A stretch of 64,000 nucleotides of DNA. It comes from Microbacterium sp. Root53. Lineage in GTDB: Bacteria; Actinomycetota; Actinomycetes; Actinomycetales; Microbacteriaceae. Each line of letters starts with the position of its first letter. Positions within the stretch are counted from its first letter, which is position 1. The stretch covers positions 62,001 through 126,000 of the forward strand of contig NZ_LMFR01000022.1 in NCBI RefSeq assembly GCF_001426925.1, in the 5' to 3' direction. Under the pieces are notes generated by a model, which saw only the letters and a program-made list of their open reading frames with translations, did not search any database and was not told the origin of the DNA. Positions 8,345 through 16,584 of the stretch are shown here, in pieces. Made by a program: the position numbers and the translations under genes.

Positions 8345-8743
8345 ATGGCTGCACCCAAGACCGCTGCGCGCAAGCCGCGCCGCAAGGAGAAGAAGAACAT
8401 CGCCGTGGGCCAGGCCCACATCAAGTCGACGTTCAACAACACGATCGTCTCGATCACGGACCCGTCCGGCGCCGTCATCAGCTGGACCTCGGCCGGTGGC
8501 GTGGGCTTCAAGGGCTCGCGCAAGTCGACGCCGTACGCGGCCGGCATGGCGGCCGAGTCGGCCGCCCGCCAGGCCCAGGAGCACGGCGTCAAGAAGGTCG
8601 ACGTCTTCGTGAAGGGCCCGGGCTCGGGCCGCGAGACCGCGATCCGCTCGCTGCAGGCCGCTGGCCTCGAGGTCGGTTCGATCCAGGACGTGACGCCTCA
8701 GGCGCACAACGGCTGCCGCCCGCCCAAGCGCCGCCGCGTCTGA
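8345..8743 (+). CDS. rpsK: 30S ribosomal protein S11
   Basis: The 132-residue protein includes [38 protein letters not shown] and the C-terminal [18 protein letters not shown], all S11 signatures. It is part of the 30S platform. In many actinobacteria rpsD lies between rpsK and rpoA; here rpoA follows directly after a 163-nt structured spacer. Confidence 0.98.
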   Translation: MAAPKTAARKPRRKEKKNIAVGQAHIKSTFNNTIVSITDPSGAVISWTSAGGVGFKGSRKSTPYAAGMAAESAARQAQEHGVKKVDVFVKGPGSGRETAIRSLQAAGLEVGSIQDVTPQAHNGCRPPKRRRV

Positions 8744-8752
8744 CGTGATCCC

Positions 8753-8792
8753 CGCCGGGGAGCCAGGCTCTCGCAGCCCTGGCCCCCCGGCG
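8753..8792 (+). other. Long hairpin between rpsK and rpoA
   Basis: Arms 8753-8767 and 8778-8792 pair over 15 bp with one mismatch around a 10-nt loop. No T-run follows. It could tune the ratio of ribosomal protein to RNA polymerase alpha expression by attenuation or RNA processing. A further small repeat (CAAGTG 8866-8871 / CACTTG 8884-8889) lies just before the rpoA ribosome-binding region. Confidence 0.55.
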
Positions 8793-8906
8793 TCTCGTCG
8801 TCCCACGGCCGCGCGTCCCTGAGACACGGCGCGTCGTCCGAGAACAACTCAAGACCTCATCCACGCAAGTGTCATATAGCGGGCACTTGATCGAAAGGAA
8901 CAACCA

Positions 8907-9896
8907 GTGCTCATTGCACAGCGTCCCACCCTCACCGAGGAGAAGATCTCGGAGTTCCGCAGCCGGTTCGTCGTCGAGCCCCTCGAGCCCGGCTTCGGCT
9001 ACACCATCGGGAACGCGCTCCGTCGCAGCCTCCTCTCGTCGATCCCCGGCGCGGCGGTGACCAGCATCCGCATCGACGGCGTGCTGCACGAGTTCAGCAC
9101 CATTCCGGGCGTCAAGGAGGATGTCACCGAGATCATCCTCAACATCAAGCAGCTCGTGGTGTCGAGCGAGCGCGACGAGCCGATCACGGCTTACCTGCGC
9201 AAGACCGGCGCCGGCGAGGTCACGGCCGCCGACATCTCGGCCCCGGCTGGTGTCGAGGTGCACAACCCCGAGCTGGTCATCGCGACGCTCAACGACACCG
9301 CCAAGTTCGAGCTCGAGCTCACGATCGAGCGCGGCCGTGGCTACGTGTCGGCCGTGCAGAACCGCAACGAGTACGCTGAGGCCGGCCAGATCCCGGTCGA
9401 CTCGATCTACTCGCCGGTGCTCAAGGTCAGCTACCGCGTCGAGGCCACGCGTGCCGGTGAGCGCACCGACTTCGACAAGCTCGTCCTGGACGTCGAGACC
9501 AAGCCGTCGATCGCCCCGCGCGACGCCGTCGCCTCGGCCGGCCGCACGCTGGTCGAGCTGTTCGGCCTGGCCCGTGAGCTGAACGTCGAGGCCGAGGGCA
9601 TCGAGATCGGCCCGGCGCCGGTCGAGACCGTCCTCTCGAACGAGCTGTCGATGCCGATCGAGGACCTCGACCTGTCGGTCCGCTCGTACAACTGCCTCAA
9701 GCGCGAGGGGATCAACACGGTCAGCGAGCTCGTCGCCCTCTCGGAGACGCAGCTCATGAACATCCGCAACTTCGGACAGAAGTCGGTGGACGAGGTGCGC
9801 GACAAGCTCACCTCGCTCGGCCTGTCGCTCAAGGACTCGGTGCCCGGCTTCGACGGCACCGGCTTCTACGGCGGCTACGACGACGAGTCGCTCTGA
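8907..9896 (+). CDS. rpoA: DNA-directed RNA polymerase subunit alpha
   Basis: The 329-residue subunit has the N-terminal dimerisation domain ([20 protein letters not shown], residues about 30-50), the insert domain, and the alpha-CTD (about 245-310; [19 protein letters not shown] and [13 protein letters not shown]) that binds UP elements and activators. GTG start at 8907 with GAAAGG upstream. Length is normal for actinobacteria. Confidence 0.98.
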   Translation: MLIAQRPTLTEEKISEFRSRFVVEPLEPGFGYTIGNALRRSLLSSIPGAAVTSIRIDGVLHEFSTIPGVKEDVTEIILNIKQLVVSSERDEPITAYLRKTGAGEVTAADISAPAGVEVHNPELVIATLNDTAKFELELTIERGRGYVSAVQNRNEYAEAGQIPVDSIYSPVLKVSYRVEATRAGERTDFDKLVLDVETKPSIAPRDAVASAGRTLVELFGLARELNVEAEGIEIGPAPVETVLSNELSMPIEDLDLSVRSYNCLKREGINTVSELVALSETQLMNIRNFGQKSVDEVRDKLTSLGLSLKDSVPGFDGTGFYGGYDDESL

Positions 9897-9935
9897 TCCG
9901 TTTCGACTTCTTTCCGACAACTGGAGTAACAAGAA

Positions 9936-10460
9936 ATGCCTAAGCCCACGAAGGGTCCCCGCCTCGGAGGCGGCCCCGCCCACGAGCGTCTGCTTCTCGC
10001 GAACCTCGCGGCGGCTCTGTTCACGCACAAGTCGATCAAGACGACCGAGACCAAGGCCAAGCGCCTGCGTCCGCTCGCCGAGCGCCTGATCACGTTCGCG
10101 AAGCGCGGCGACCTGCACGCGCGTCGTCGCGTGCTCTCGGTCATCGGCGACAAGGAGGTCGTGCACACGCTGTTCGCCGAGATCGCGCCGCTCGTCGCGG
10201 AGCGTGAGGGCGGCTACACCCGCATCACCAAGGTCGGCAACCGCAAGGGCGACAACGCCCCCATGGCCGTGATCGAGCTCGTCCTCGAGCCCGTCTCGCC
10301 GAAGGTCAAGAAGGCCGCGCCGGCCGCCGAGAAGGCGCCGGTCGCCGAGGAGGCCCCGGCCGAGGACACGACCGAGGTCGTGGAGGAGGCTCCGGCCGAG
10401 GAGACCACCGAGGCCGCTGCCGAGGAGACCGCCGAGGCTCCCGCGGAGGAGACCAAGTAA
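9936..10460 (+). CDS. rplQ: 50S ribosomal protein L17 with acidic tail
   Basis: The first 120 residues are canonical L17 ([40 protein letters not shown]). A 55-residue Ala/Glu/Thr/Pro-rich tail with repeated EEAPAE/AEETxEA units follows, making 174 residues against about 120-130 in E. coli. Such acidic tails are seen in actinobacterial L17 proteins. L17 lies near the exit tunnel. It ends the alpha operon before a strong terminator. Confidence 0.97.
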   Translation: MPKPTKGPRLGGGPAHERLLLANLAAALFTHKSIKTTETKAKRLRPLAERLITFAKRGDLHARRRVLSVIGDKEVVHTLFAEIAPLVAEREGGYTRITKVGNRKGDNAPMAVIELVLEPVSPKVKKAAPAAEKAPVAEEAPAEDTTEVVEEAPAEETTEAAAEETAEAPAEETK

Positions 10461-10477
10461 GTCCCGCCCGCATCGCA

Positions 10478-10510
10478 CGAAGGGTCCTGCCGTCCGGCAG
10501 GGCCCTTCGT
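10478..10510 (+). terminator. Terminator after rplQ
   Basis: Arms ACGAAGGGTCCTGCC (10478-10492) and 10496-10510 pair over 15 bp with one G-U wobble, 17 nt after the rplQ stop. It closes the alpha operon. Confidence 0.85.
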
Positions 10511-10540
10511 CGTTCCCGGGCGAGTGGGGAGGCGCGGCGC

Positions 10541-10578
10541 CGTTTCGACTCCTCGCTGGCGCTCGTCGCTCAACGACC
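10541..10578 (-). repeat. Dispersed repeat, copy 2 (-)
   Basis: Reads CGTTTCGACTCC at its left and CAACGACC at its right, with the longer internal TCGCTGGCGCTCGTCGCT variant. It faces copy 3, making an inverted pair able to form a large stem between rplQ and luxS. Confidence 0.9.
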
Positions 10579-10598
10579 ACGAATCGGCGTCCCCCCGT

Positions 10599-10629
10599 GG
10601 TCGTTGAGCGAGCGAAGCGAGTCGAAACG
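10599..10629 (+). repeat. Dispersed repeat, copy 3 (+)
   Basis: Starts GGTCGTTGAGCGAGCGAAG and ends GTCGAAACG. It is the partner of the inverted copy at 10541-10578, separated by 20 nt. Confidence 0.9.
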
Positions 10630-10660
10630 TCGCCGAGCTTCCCGGCTGCGGCGGGGCGAT

Positions 10661-10666
10661 TAGGCT
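10661..10666 (+). promoter_or_regulatory. -10 box of leaderless luxS
   Basis: TAGGCT ends 6 nt before the GTG at 10673, so the predicted +1 is the first base of the start codon. No Shine-Dalgarno is present. Confidence 0.7.
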
Positions 10667-10672
10667 CGAAGG

Positions 10673-11152
10673 GTGACCGAGCCCCGCATGAACGTCGAGT
10701 CCTTCAATCTGGACCACCGCGCCGTCGCCGCACCCTACCTGCGCGTTGCCGACCGCAAGGTGCTGCCGCACGGCGACGTGATCGTGAAGTACGACGTGCG
10801 CTTCGCGCAGCCGAACGTCGCGCACCTCGAGATGCCGGCCATCCACTCGCTCGAGCACCTGTTCGCGGAGAAGAGCCGCAACCACTCCGACCGCGTGATC
10901 GACTTCTCGCCCATGGGCTGCCAGACGGGCTTCTACCTGATCCTGCAGGGCGACCACACGTTCGAGCAGGTGGAGGAGCTCGTGGCCGCGACGCTGCAGG
11001 ACATCCTCGACGCCGACGAGGTGCCCGCCGCCAACGAGGTGCAGTGCGGCTGGGGCGCGAACCACACGCTCGAGGGCGCGCAGCGGGCCGCGCGCGCGTT
11101 CCTGGCCGAGCGCGGCCAGTGGTCGCAGGTCTTCGCGGGCGAGAGCCGGTGA
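10673..11152 (+). CDS. luxS: S-ribosylhomocysteine lyase (LuxS)
   Basis: LuxS cleaves S-ribosylhomocysteine to homocysteine and DPD, the AI-2 precursor. The 159-residue protein has the metal-binding H58-S-L-E61-H62 motif, catalytic Cys83 (MGCQTGFYL) and the third ligand Cys125 (VQCGWG). The GTG start is set by a TAGGCT -10 box giving a leaderless mRNA. Its TGA overlaps the start of mtn, which makes the LuxS substrate. Whether AI-2 is used as a signal or is only a by-product cannot be told. Confidence 0.97.
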   Translation: MTEPRMNVESFNLDHRAVAAPYLRVADRKVLPHGDVIVKYDVRFAQPNVAHLEMPAIHSLEHLFAEKSRNHSDRVIDFSPMGCQTGFYLILQGDHTFEQVEELVAATLQDILDADEVPAANEVQCGWGANHTLEGAQRAARAFLAERGQWSQVFAGESR

Positions 11153-11844
11153 GCGCCGGATCCGTCGCGGTCGTGCTGGTCGCGATGGAGGAGGAGGCCG
11201 CGCCCTTCCTCGAGCGCGCCGGCGAGGTCAGCGAGCCCGTGGTCATCGGCCGCGCGGAGCACCGCGGCATCGTCGTCGACGGGCGGACGCACGTGCTCGT
11301 CCGCACCGGCATCGGCATGGTCAACGCGGCCGACGCCGCGGCGGGCGCCATCGCCCGCTACGGTCGCGAGGTGCACCTCGTGAGCGCCGGATCCGCCGGG
11401 GGGCTCGCGAGGGGCGTGCAGGTCGGCGACGTCGTGGTGAGCGATTCGCTCGTGAACGTCGGCGCCGACGCGCGCGCCTTCGGGTACGCGCTGGGGCAGG
11501 TCCCCGGCATGCCCGTCGCCTACGACGGCGACGCGGAGCTGCGGCAGGCCCTCCTGGGCGCAGCCGGCGACCTGACCGTGCGGGAGGGATCGATCGGCTC
11601 CGGTGAGCGGTTCGTGACCGCAGAGCTCGCCGAGGAGCTGCGCCGCGACTTCCCGCACCTGCTCGCGGTCGACATGGAGTCGGCCGCGATCGCGCAGGTG
11701 GCGCACAACCACGGCGTGCGCTTCGTCTCCGTGCGCGCGGTCTCCGACCTGTGCGCGCCCGACGGCACGGAGTTCCTGACCCACATCGACGGCGCCGCCG
11801 AGCGCTCGGCGCGCGTCGTGCTGGGCGCGCTCGCGGCGCTCTGA
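11149..11844 (+). CDS. mtn: 5'-methylthioadenosine/S-adenosylhomocysteine nucleosidase
   Basis: The 231-residue protein belongs to the PNP/UDP phosphorylase family: [13 protein letters not shown] at the start, [32 protein letters not shown], and [13 protein letters not shown] with the ribose-binding Met-Glu. It removes adenine from SAH and MTA, giving the LuxS substrate. The GTG start overlaps the luxS stop by 4 nt, so the pair is an SAH-detoxification operon. Confidence 0.94.
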   Translation: MSAGSVAVVLVAMEEEAAPFLERAGEVSEPVVIGRAEHRGIVVDGRTHVLVRTGIGMVNAADAAAGAIARYGREVHLVSAGSAGGLARGVQVGDVVVSDSLVNVGADARAFGYALGQVPGMPVAYDGDAELRQALLGAAGDLTVREGSIGSGERFVTAELAEELRRDFPHLLAVDMESAAIAQVAHNHGVRFVSVRAVSDLCAPDGTEFLTHIDGAAERSARVVLGALAAL

Positions 11845-11861
11845 CGCGAGCCGGTGCCGCA

Positions 11862-11867
11862 TAGGCT
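11862..11867 (+). promoter_or_regulatory. -10 box of leaderless truA
   Basis: TAGGCT ends 6 nt before the GTG at 11874; the predicted +1 coincides with the start codon. Confidence 0.7.
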
Positions 11868-11873
11868 GGAGCC

Positions 11874-12725
11874 GTGCCCCGCATCCGCCTCGACATCGCC
11901 TACGACGGCACGCACTTCCGGGGCTGGGCCCGCCAGCCGGGCCTGCGCACCGTGCAGGGAGTGCTCGAAGGGGCTCTCGAGCGCATCATCGGGTCGCCGG
12001 TCCCGCTGACCGTGGCGGGGCGCACCGACGCGGGAGTGCACGCCACCGGCCAGGTCGCCCACGCCGACCTGGACGAGGCGCAGTGGGCGCGCGCCACGCA
12101 GCGCCGGCGCGACAGCGTGCGCCACGAGGACCCGGTCGCTCCGCTCGCCCGCCGCCTGACCGGCGTGCTGGGCCAGTACGCCGACGTGGCCGTCCTCCGC
12201 ACGTCGACGGCGCTCGAGGGCTTCGACGCGCGCTTCTCCGCGGTCTGGCGGAGGTACGAGTACCGGGTCGCGGACACCGTCACGGGCTACGACCCGCTCG
12301 AGCGGCACCGCACGACGACCGTGCGGGCCGAGCTGGACGTCGAGGCGATGGACGCCACCGCCCGCAGCCTGATCGGCCTCCACGACTTCGCCGCCTACTG
12401 CAAGCCGCGGCCCGAGTCGACCACGATCCGCACGCTGCTCGACTACGAATGGAGTCGAGACGACCTCGGTGTGCTGGTGGCCCACGTGCGGGCCGACGCG
12501 TTCTGCCACTCGATGGTGCGCGCCCTCGTGGGCGCATGCGTCGCGGCAGGCGAAGGCAAGCTGCTGCCCGAGCACCTCGTGGCGATCCGGGACGCGCGCC
12601 TGCGCACCAGCGAGTTCAAGGTGCTGGCGGCGCGGGGCCTCACACTGACCGAGGTCGGCTACCCGGCCGACGACCTGCTCGCCTCTCGCGCGGAGCAGAC
12701 CCGGCGTCGGAGGGACGACGAATAA
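11874..12725 (+). CDS. truA: tRNA pseudouridine(38-40) synthase TruA
   Basis: The 283-residue enzyme has catalytic Asp52 in AGRTDAGVHATGQVAH, DIAYDGTHFRGWARQPG at the N-terminus and DAFCHSMVRALVGACVAAGEG near the end. It isomerises uridines in the anticodon arm. In many actinobacteria truA sits right after rplQ and before rplM; here about 20 kb separates it from rplM. A short insertion (QWARATQRRRDSVRHED, about residues 70-86) is typical of the actinobacterial form. Confidence 0.96.
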   Translation: MPRIRLDIAYDGTHFRGWARQPGLRTVQGVLEGALERIIGSPVPLTVAGRTDAGVHATGQVAHADLDEAQWARATQRRRDSVRHEDPVAPLARRLTGVLGQYADVAVLRTSTALEGFDARFSAVWRRYEYRVADTVTGYDPLERHRTTTVRAELDVEAMDATARSLIGLHDFAAYCKPRPESTTIRTLLDYEWSRDDLGVLVAHVRADAFCHSMVRALVGACVAAGEGKLLPEHLVAIRDARLRTSEFKVLAARGLTLTEVGYPADDLLASRAEQTRRRRDDE

Positions 12726-12762
12726 CCTCGTCAACCCCAGGGGGCGCGGAGACCGCCGAGCG

Positions 12763-12768
12763 TAGGGT
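12763..12768 (+). promoter_or_regulatory. -10 box upstream of the EEP-family gene
   Basis: TAGGGT ends 9 nt before the ATG at 12778, predicting a leader of about 3 nt. No Shine-Dalgarno is visible. Confidence 0.55.
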
Positions 12769-12777
12769 GGATCCGAC

Positions 12778-13449
12778 ATGAGGGTGATCTCGTACAACCT
12801 GCGCAAGCATGCCGCGGCCCACGAGCTCGAGGAGCTGGTGGACCGATGGGAGGCGGACGTCCTGTGCCTGCAGGAGGCCGACACCGCCCACCTGCCCTCG
12901 CACCTCGCGGGGCTGACTCTCGCCCGCGCGACGGCCAAGAACCGCCTGGGCCTGGCGCTCTACTACCGCGAGAACATGTTCCAGCTCCAGGATGTCGTGA
13001 GCCTGTCGCTCAAGAAGTCGCTCCACGACATCCTGCTCCGGCCCGCGCACGAGCGCGTGCTCGCCGCGCGGCTGCGCGACATCGATGCAGGACGCGACGT
13101 GGTGATCGCGTCCTTCCACGCCGCGCCGCTGACGGCGCTGAACTCGCTGCGCCGCCACCAGATCCGGACCGCGCTCACCGAGCTCAGCAAGCTGGGCGAC
13201 GGGCTGCCGGTGCTCATGGTCGGCGACTACAACTACCCGGTGTTCAAGGAGCGCCTCGGTGAGCACATCCGGGGTCACGGGCACGACCTCACGCTGAGCG
13301 ACGCGCGCACCTACACGCGCTACCGCTTCTTCAAGGGGCACTACGACTTCGCGACGTCGATCGGACTCGACATCGGCAAGGTGACCACGCTGCCGCAGGG
13401 CGCGTCGGATCACCTGCCGATCCTGGTCACGGCGACCTACCGGAACTGA
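12778..13449 (+). CDS. Endonuclease/exonuclease/phosphatase-family protein
   Basis: The 223-residue cytoplasmic protein has the EEP-fold motifs MRVISYNLRKH (Asn7), VLCLQEAD (metal-binding Glu33), GDYNYP and the terminal SDHLPILV (catalytic Asp-His). The family includes DNA repair nucleases, sphingomyelinases and inositol phosphatases; substrate cannot be assigned. The gene stands alone on the + strand between truA and the converging operon. The start is supported by a near-leaderless -10 box. Confidence 0.88.
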   Translation: MRVISYNLRKHAAAHELEELVDRWEADVLCLQEADTAHLPSHLAGLTLARATAKNRLGLALYYRENMFQLQDVVSLSLKKSLHDILLRPAHERVLAARLRDIDAGRDVVIASFHAAPLTALNSLRRHQIRTALTELSKLGDGLPVLMVGDYNYPVFKERLGEHIRGHGHDLTLSDARTYTRYRFFKGHYDFATSIGLDIGKVTTLPQGASDHLPILVTATYRN

Positions 13450-13459
13450 GGCGCGCCGC

Positions 13460-14272
13460 TCAGCCGAACAGCGAGTCGACGATCGCGCCGATCACGCCAC
13501 CGTCCGACTCGGGCTCGTCAGGCGAGTCGCTGGGCCGCGGGGTCGACGTCGGCGTGCGCGCGTCGTCGCCGCTCGCGGGGGCCTCCGCGGTCGAGCTGGG
13601 GCTCGGCGCTGGAGCCGGCGCGGTCGCCGACGGCGGGGCGGATCCGGTCGGCGACGGCTGGGCGACCGGCGGAGCGCTGGGGGCGGGCTGCGCGGGCTGG
13701 ACGGGGGCGGCTTCCTCAAGGGGCGCCTCGGGAGCGGACGCCGCGTCGGCGGCCGGCGGGGCGGCCGGCTGTGACGGCGAGGCGACCGGGCTCGGGCTCG
13801 GTGTGGCGGTGGGGCGAGGCGTCACGCCGATCACGGTGGGCGACGCGAGCGGCTCGGGCGTGGAGACGGCGCGCGCGGCGGCCGGCGCCTCGGAGGCCCA
13901 TGCCCACAGCGCCGTCGTGGCGCCGCCGCCGAGGAGGAGGAGCGCGAGCGCGCCGCCGAGGATCGGCCCGCGTGCTCGCCGCGGCTGAGGAGCCTGGACG
14001 GGCTCGGTGGGCTGCGGCAGGACGGAGTCCTCGTGCCGGCCGTACCGGGGCAGCGGAGCGGTCGGAGCGGAGTCCCCGGCAGGCTCCGGCGCGGGGCGCT
14101 GCTGCCCGCGGCGCATGGGGCCGGGGTTCGCGCGCGCGATGTCGCCGGGCGAGGTCGCGTCCGCGAACTGCATCGCGAACGACGCGTCCGTGGTCGGCCG
14201 CGCCTTCGGCGTCGCCGGGCCGATCGGCTGGTCATGATCGTCGTCGGCGAAGAGCTCGTCGAGTCCGCTCAT
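13460..14272 (-). CDS. Single-pass membrane protein with MSGLDxLF N-terminus and Pro/Ala/Ser-rich exterior
   Basis: Unrecognised, 270 residues. The N-terminus MSGLDELFADDDHDQ resembles that of the next gene upstream (MSGLDSLFEGEK). A cytosolic acidic/Pro-rich stretch leads to one membrane segment near residues 105-127 (ILGGALALLLLGGGATT), then about 130 residues of Pro/Ala/Ser/Thr low complexity, ending in GAIVDSLFG. The ATG at 14272 (with GAGG upstream) was chosen because of the shared N-terminus; an earlier in-frame ATG adds 26 unlikely residues. Last gene of the minus-strand BY-kinase operon. Role unknown; a wall-spanning membrane anchor is a guess. Confidence 0.75.
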   Translation of the reverse strand: MSGLDELFADDDHDQPIGPATPKARPTTDASFAMQFADATSPGDIARANPGPMRRGQQRPAPEPAGDSAPTAPLPRYGRHEDSVLPQPTEPVQAPQPRRARGPILGGALALLLLGGGATTALWAWASEAPAAARAVSTPEPLASPTVIGVTPRPTATPSPSPVASPSQPAAPPAADAASAPEAPLEEAAPVQPAQPAPSAPPVAQPSPTGSAPPSATAPAPAPSPSSTAEAPASGDDARTPTSTPRPSDSPDEPESDGGVIGAIVDSLFG

Positions 14273-14396
14273 CCTGTCATCACCTCTCCGTCTGCCCCCG
14301 CCGCGGAACCATACCGGGTCAGCCTGAAGGGGCGCGGATCGCACCGGCACATTCGTCTGCTAGGGAGGATGGACGAGAACGGCCGTGGCGGCGGGC

Positions 14397-15647
14397 TCAG
14401 CCCTGGGTGTCGGTTCCGCCCAGTCCGGGCGGCAGGATGACGCCGCCTCCGCCGCCTGGCTGCTCGTCGGTCGGCGGTTCGCTGGGCTCGGTGGTCGGCT
14501 CGGGCTCGGTCGTGGGTTCCGGCTCCGTCGTAGGCTCGGGCTCCGTGGTCGGCTCGGGCTCGGTCGTGGCCGGCGGAACGACCGGGTCCACCGGCGCCTC
14601 GTACGCGGGCGGCTCCTGGGCCAGTTCCTCCAGGCGCGCCTGTTCGTCGCGCAGGGCCCCGACGGCGGCGAGAAAGGCCGCGATCGCGTCGGGTCCATCC
14701 ACGCCGGTGGCGGCGGCTGCGGTGTCCAGTGCGTCGTGGAGCGCCGCGCCGACGAGCGGTGCGGCGTCATGGGTCGAGGCGGCGACATCCGGGAACGTGT
14801 CGGTGAGGGCCTTGACGGACGCCAGGGCCGTCTCCGAGGCGCCGGTCAGTCGGCGGTCGATCTCCTCGATCGCCGTGAGGATCTCCTCCACGAGCGCGCT
14901 CTGGTGCGCCACGGTCTCGAGCCCGTCGGAGAGCTGCGCGGGCGTGGCGACGCCAGCGATCTCGAGCTCGAAGGGCTCCGGCAACGCGACCGCGTCGACG
15001 GCCGAGGCCTCGCGCTTCAGCGCGGTGGCCGCATCGCGTGCCGCCGCGACCAGCGCCGGATCGAGAACCTCCTCGGCGCCGCGGAGCGCCGTGCCGGCGC
15101 GATCGGCGAACTGGGAGGCGGCCGCGGAGGCGTCCAGCAGCGACTGATGCTTCTGGGACAGCAGGGTGGTGGCCGACGCGAGCTCGGCCTGCGCCTGCTC
15201 CAGGGCGTCGGCCTGGGCCTGGTTCGCCGCGGTGGCCGCGAGCTGCGACGCTGCGGACTCCTGCGCCTGAAGGGTCATCGCGGTCACCGCTGCGCCGGTG
15301 CCGACGAGCGCGACGACGAGCGCACCGCCGAGGAGGACGGCGCGCGGCGGAACGCGCCGGAGCACGGCGAGCGCCGCGGCCGATCGCCGTGCAGTGGGCC
15401 GGGAGTCGACGCCGGGCGGGGCCGGCGCCGCGGCTCCGCGATCCGATGCTCCGTCGGGCGAGACGAACAGGGAGTCGAGGCGCGTCGTCGCGGCGGCCGC
15501 GCTCGGTGCGTCGGCCGAAGCAGGCTGCCGGCGCGGCTGTCCGTCGAAGAGTGACTCGAGCGGGGCCCCCGACGGGGAGTGCTCCTGCTTCGCGGCCGGC
15601 CGGACCGCGCGCTTCTCCCCCTCGAAGAGGGAGTCCAACCCGCTCAT
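14397..15647 (-). CDS. Single-pass membrane protein with repeated LxSLF motif and TTEPEP tail
   Basis: Unrecognised, 416 residues. The cytosolic part carries three short motifs: MSGLDSLFEGEK (residues 1-12), APLESLFDGQP and TRLDSLFVSPD. One membrane segment (RAVLLGGALVVALVGTGAA, about 110-130) is followed by a long Ala-rich, probably helical or coiled-coil region (about 135-350) and a tail of four TTEPEP units before the Gly-rich end GGGGVILPPGLGG. The start is 4 nt downstream of the preceding gene's stop. Its N-terminus makes it a paralogue, at least in part, of the protein at 13460-14272. Function unknown. Confidence 0.75.
   Translation of the reverse strand: MSGLDSLFEGEKRAVRPAAKQEHSPSGAPLESLFDGQPRRQPASADAPSAAAATTRLDSLFVSPDGASDRGAAAPAPPGVDSRPTARRSAAALAVLRRVPPRAVLLGGALVVALVGTGAAVTAMTLQAQESAASQLAATAANQAQADALEQAQAELASATTLLSQKHQSLLDASAAASQFADRAGTALRGAEEVLDPALVAAARDAATALKREASAVDAVALPEPFELEIAGVATPAQLSDGLETVAHQSALVEEILTAIEEIDRRLTGASETALASVKALTDTFPDVAASTHDAAPLVGAALHDALDTAAAATGVDGPDAIAAFLAAVGALRDEQARLEELAQEPPAYEAPVDPVVPPATTEPEPTTEPEPTTEPEPTTEPEPTTEPSEPPTDEQPGGGGGVILPPGLGGTDTQG
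14484..14568. repeat. 18-bp tandem repeat encoding TTEPEP
   Basis: About four and a half copies of an 18-bp unit lie in the 3' part of the minus-strand gene at 14397-15647, encoding TTEPEP four times plus TTEPSE. Copies differ at third positions, so the repeat is selected at protein level. Copy number could vary between strains. Confidence 0.8.
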
Positions 15648-15651
15648 GACG

Positions 15652-16584
15652 TCAGCCCCAGTTCGCGCCGCCGTCGGCCGAGCGGCCCACGACGTCACCG
15701 GCCCATGCGACGACCGTTCCGTCGCCGCCGGCGGCCAGGGCCACGTCGCCCGGGGCGTACTCGGCCGCCAGGCAGGCGCCGGCGGGTGCGACGGCGCCGT
15801 CGGCGAGCGCTGCGACCTGCACGCCCGCGCACTGCGCCGCGGTCCCGTCGAGCATCACGCGGAAGCCATCCGCCGCGGCGTGGACGGTCAGGGCCCCCGG
15901 TGCGGGGACAGGAGCAGACCACGTGGCGGCGTTGTCGGCCGTCGTGACGACCGTGGCGTCGTCGCACAGGGCGATCGCGGTCGTCTCGTATGCCGAGAGG
16001 GCAAGTGCGGTGCAGGGCAGCGGCACGTCGCCCGCAGGGGCGTGCACGGTCGTCGGAGCGCCCGGGTTGAAGTACCAGGAGCCGGCGACGAGATCGGCGG
16101 TCTGCTCCCACGCCGCGCCCTCGCTGAAGGACCACATGCCGCTCGGGGCGCAGGTCGCGTCGAGCGTGACCGCCTGGCCGATGTCGCCCGACAGCAGCCT
16201 CAGCACCTGCGAGGCGCCGGCCGTGCTGGTGTCGCCCGCAGCCCAGGTCGCGCCGGCGTCGGTGCTGAACTCGACGGTCGGGGCGTTGCCGCCGCATTCA
16301 CCGGTCGTCGACCGGATGAGCGTGCCCGTGGTGAGCTGCGTGAGATGACGGGTCGGAGCGACGGCTGCCGGGGCCTCGGGCTCGGCGGACGGAGTCGCGG
16401 AGGCGGTCGGCTCCGGCGATTCGGTGGGCGTCCTCGTCTCCGAGGGGGATTCAGCCGCGGGCGGCGTGCCCCGATGCTGCGTGAGAGCGAGCGCAGACAG
16501 CACCAGCACGACGACGCCGAGCAGCCCGACTCCCACGAATGTCCACGTTCGGGGCAATGTGCCCAGACTCTGGCGGAGTCTCAT
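15652..16584 (-). CDS. Membrane-anchored BNR/sialidase-like beta-propeller protein
   Basis: Unrecognised at gene level, 310 residues. A membrane segment at residues about 15-37 (TFVGVGLLGVVVLVLSALAL) precedes a Pro/Thr/Ser linker and an extracellular domain containing Asp-box-like repeats: STDAGATW, TTADNAATW and the C-terminal SADGGANW. Four or more Cys residues may form disulfides. Asp-boxes are structural, so no sialidase activity is claimed. The ATG overlaps the LMW-phosphatase stop by 4 nt and the stop is 4 nt from the next gene, placing it firmly in the operon. Confidence 0.75.
   Translation of the reverse strand: MRLRQSLGTLPRTWTFVGVGLLGVVVLVLSALALTQHRGTPPAAESPSETRTPTESPEPTASATPSAEPEAPAAVAPTRHLTQLTTGTLIRSTTGECGGNAPTVEFSTDAGATWAAGDTSTAGASQVLRLLSGDIGQAVTLDATCAPSGMWSFSEGAAWEQTADLVAGSWYFNPGAPTTVHAPAGDVPLPCTALALSAYETTAIALCDDATVVTTADNAATWSAPVPAPGALTVHAAADGFRVMLDGTAAQCAGVQVAALADGAVAPAGACLAAEYAPGDVALAAGGDGTVVAWAGDVVGRSADGGANWG

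Noticed and set aside
13554..13988. + strand frames opposite the Pro/Ala-rich membrane protein
   Set aside because: Low-complexity Gly/Ala/Arg shadows of the minus-strand gene, which has a start, ribosome-binding region and operon context.
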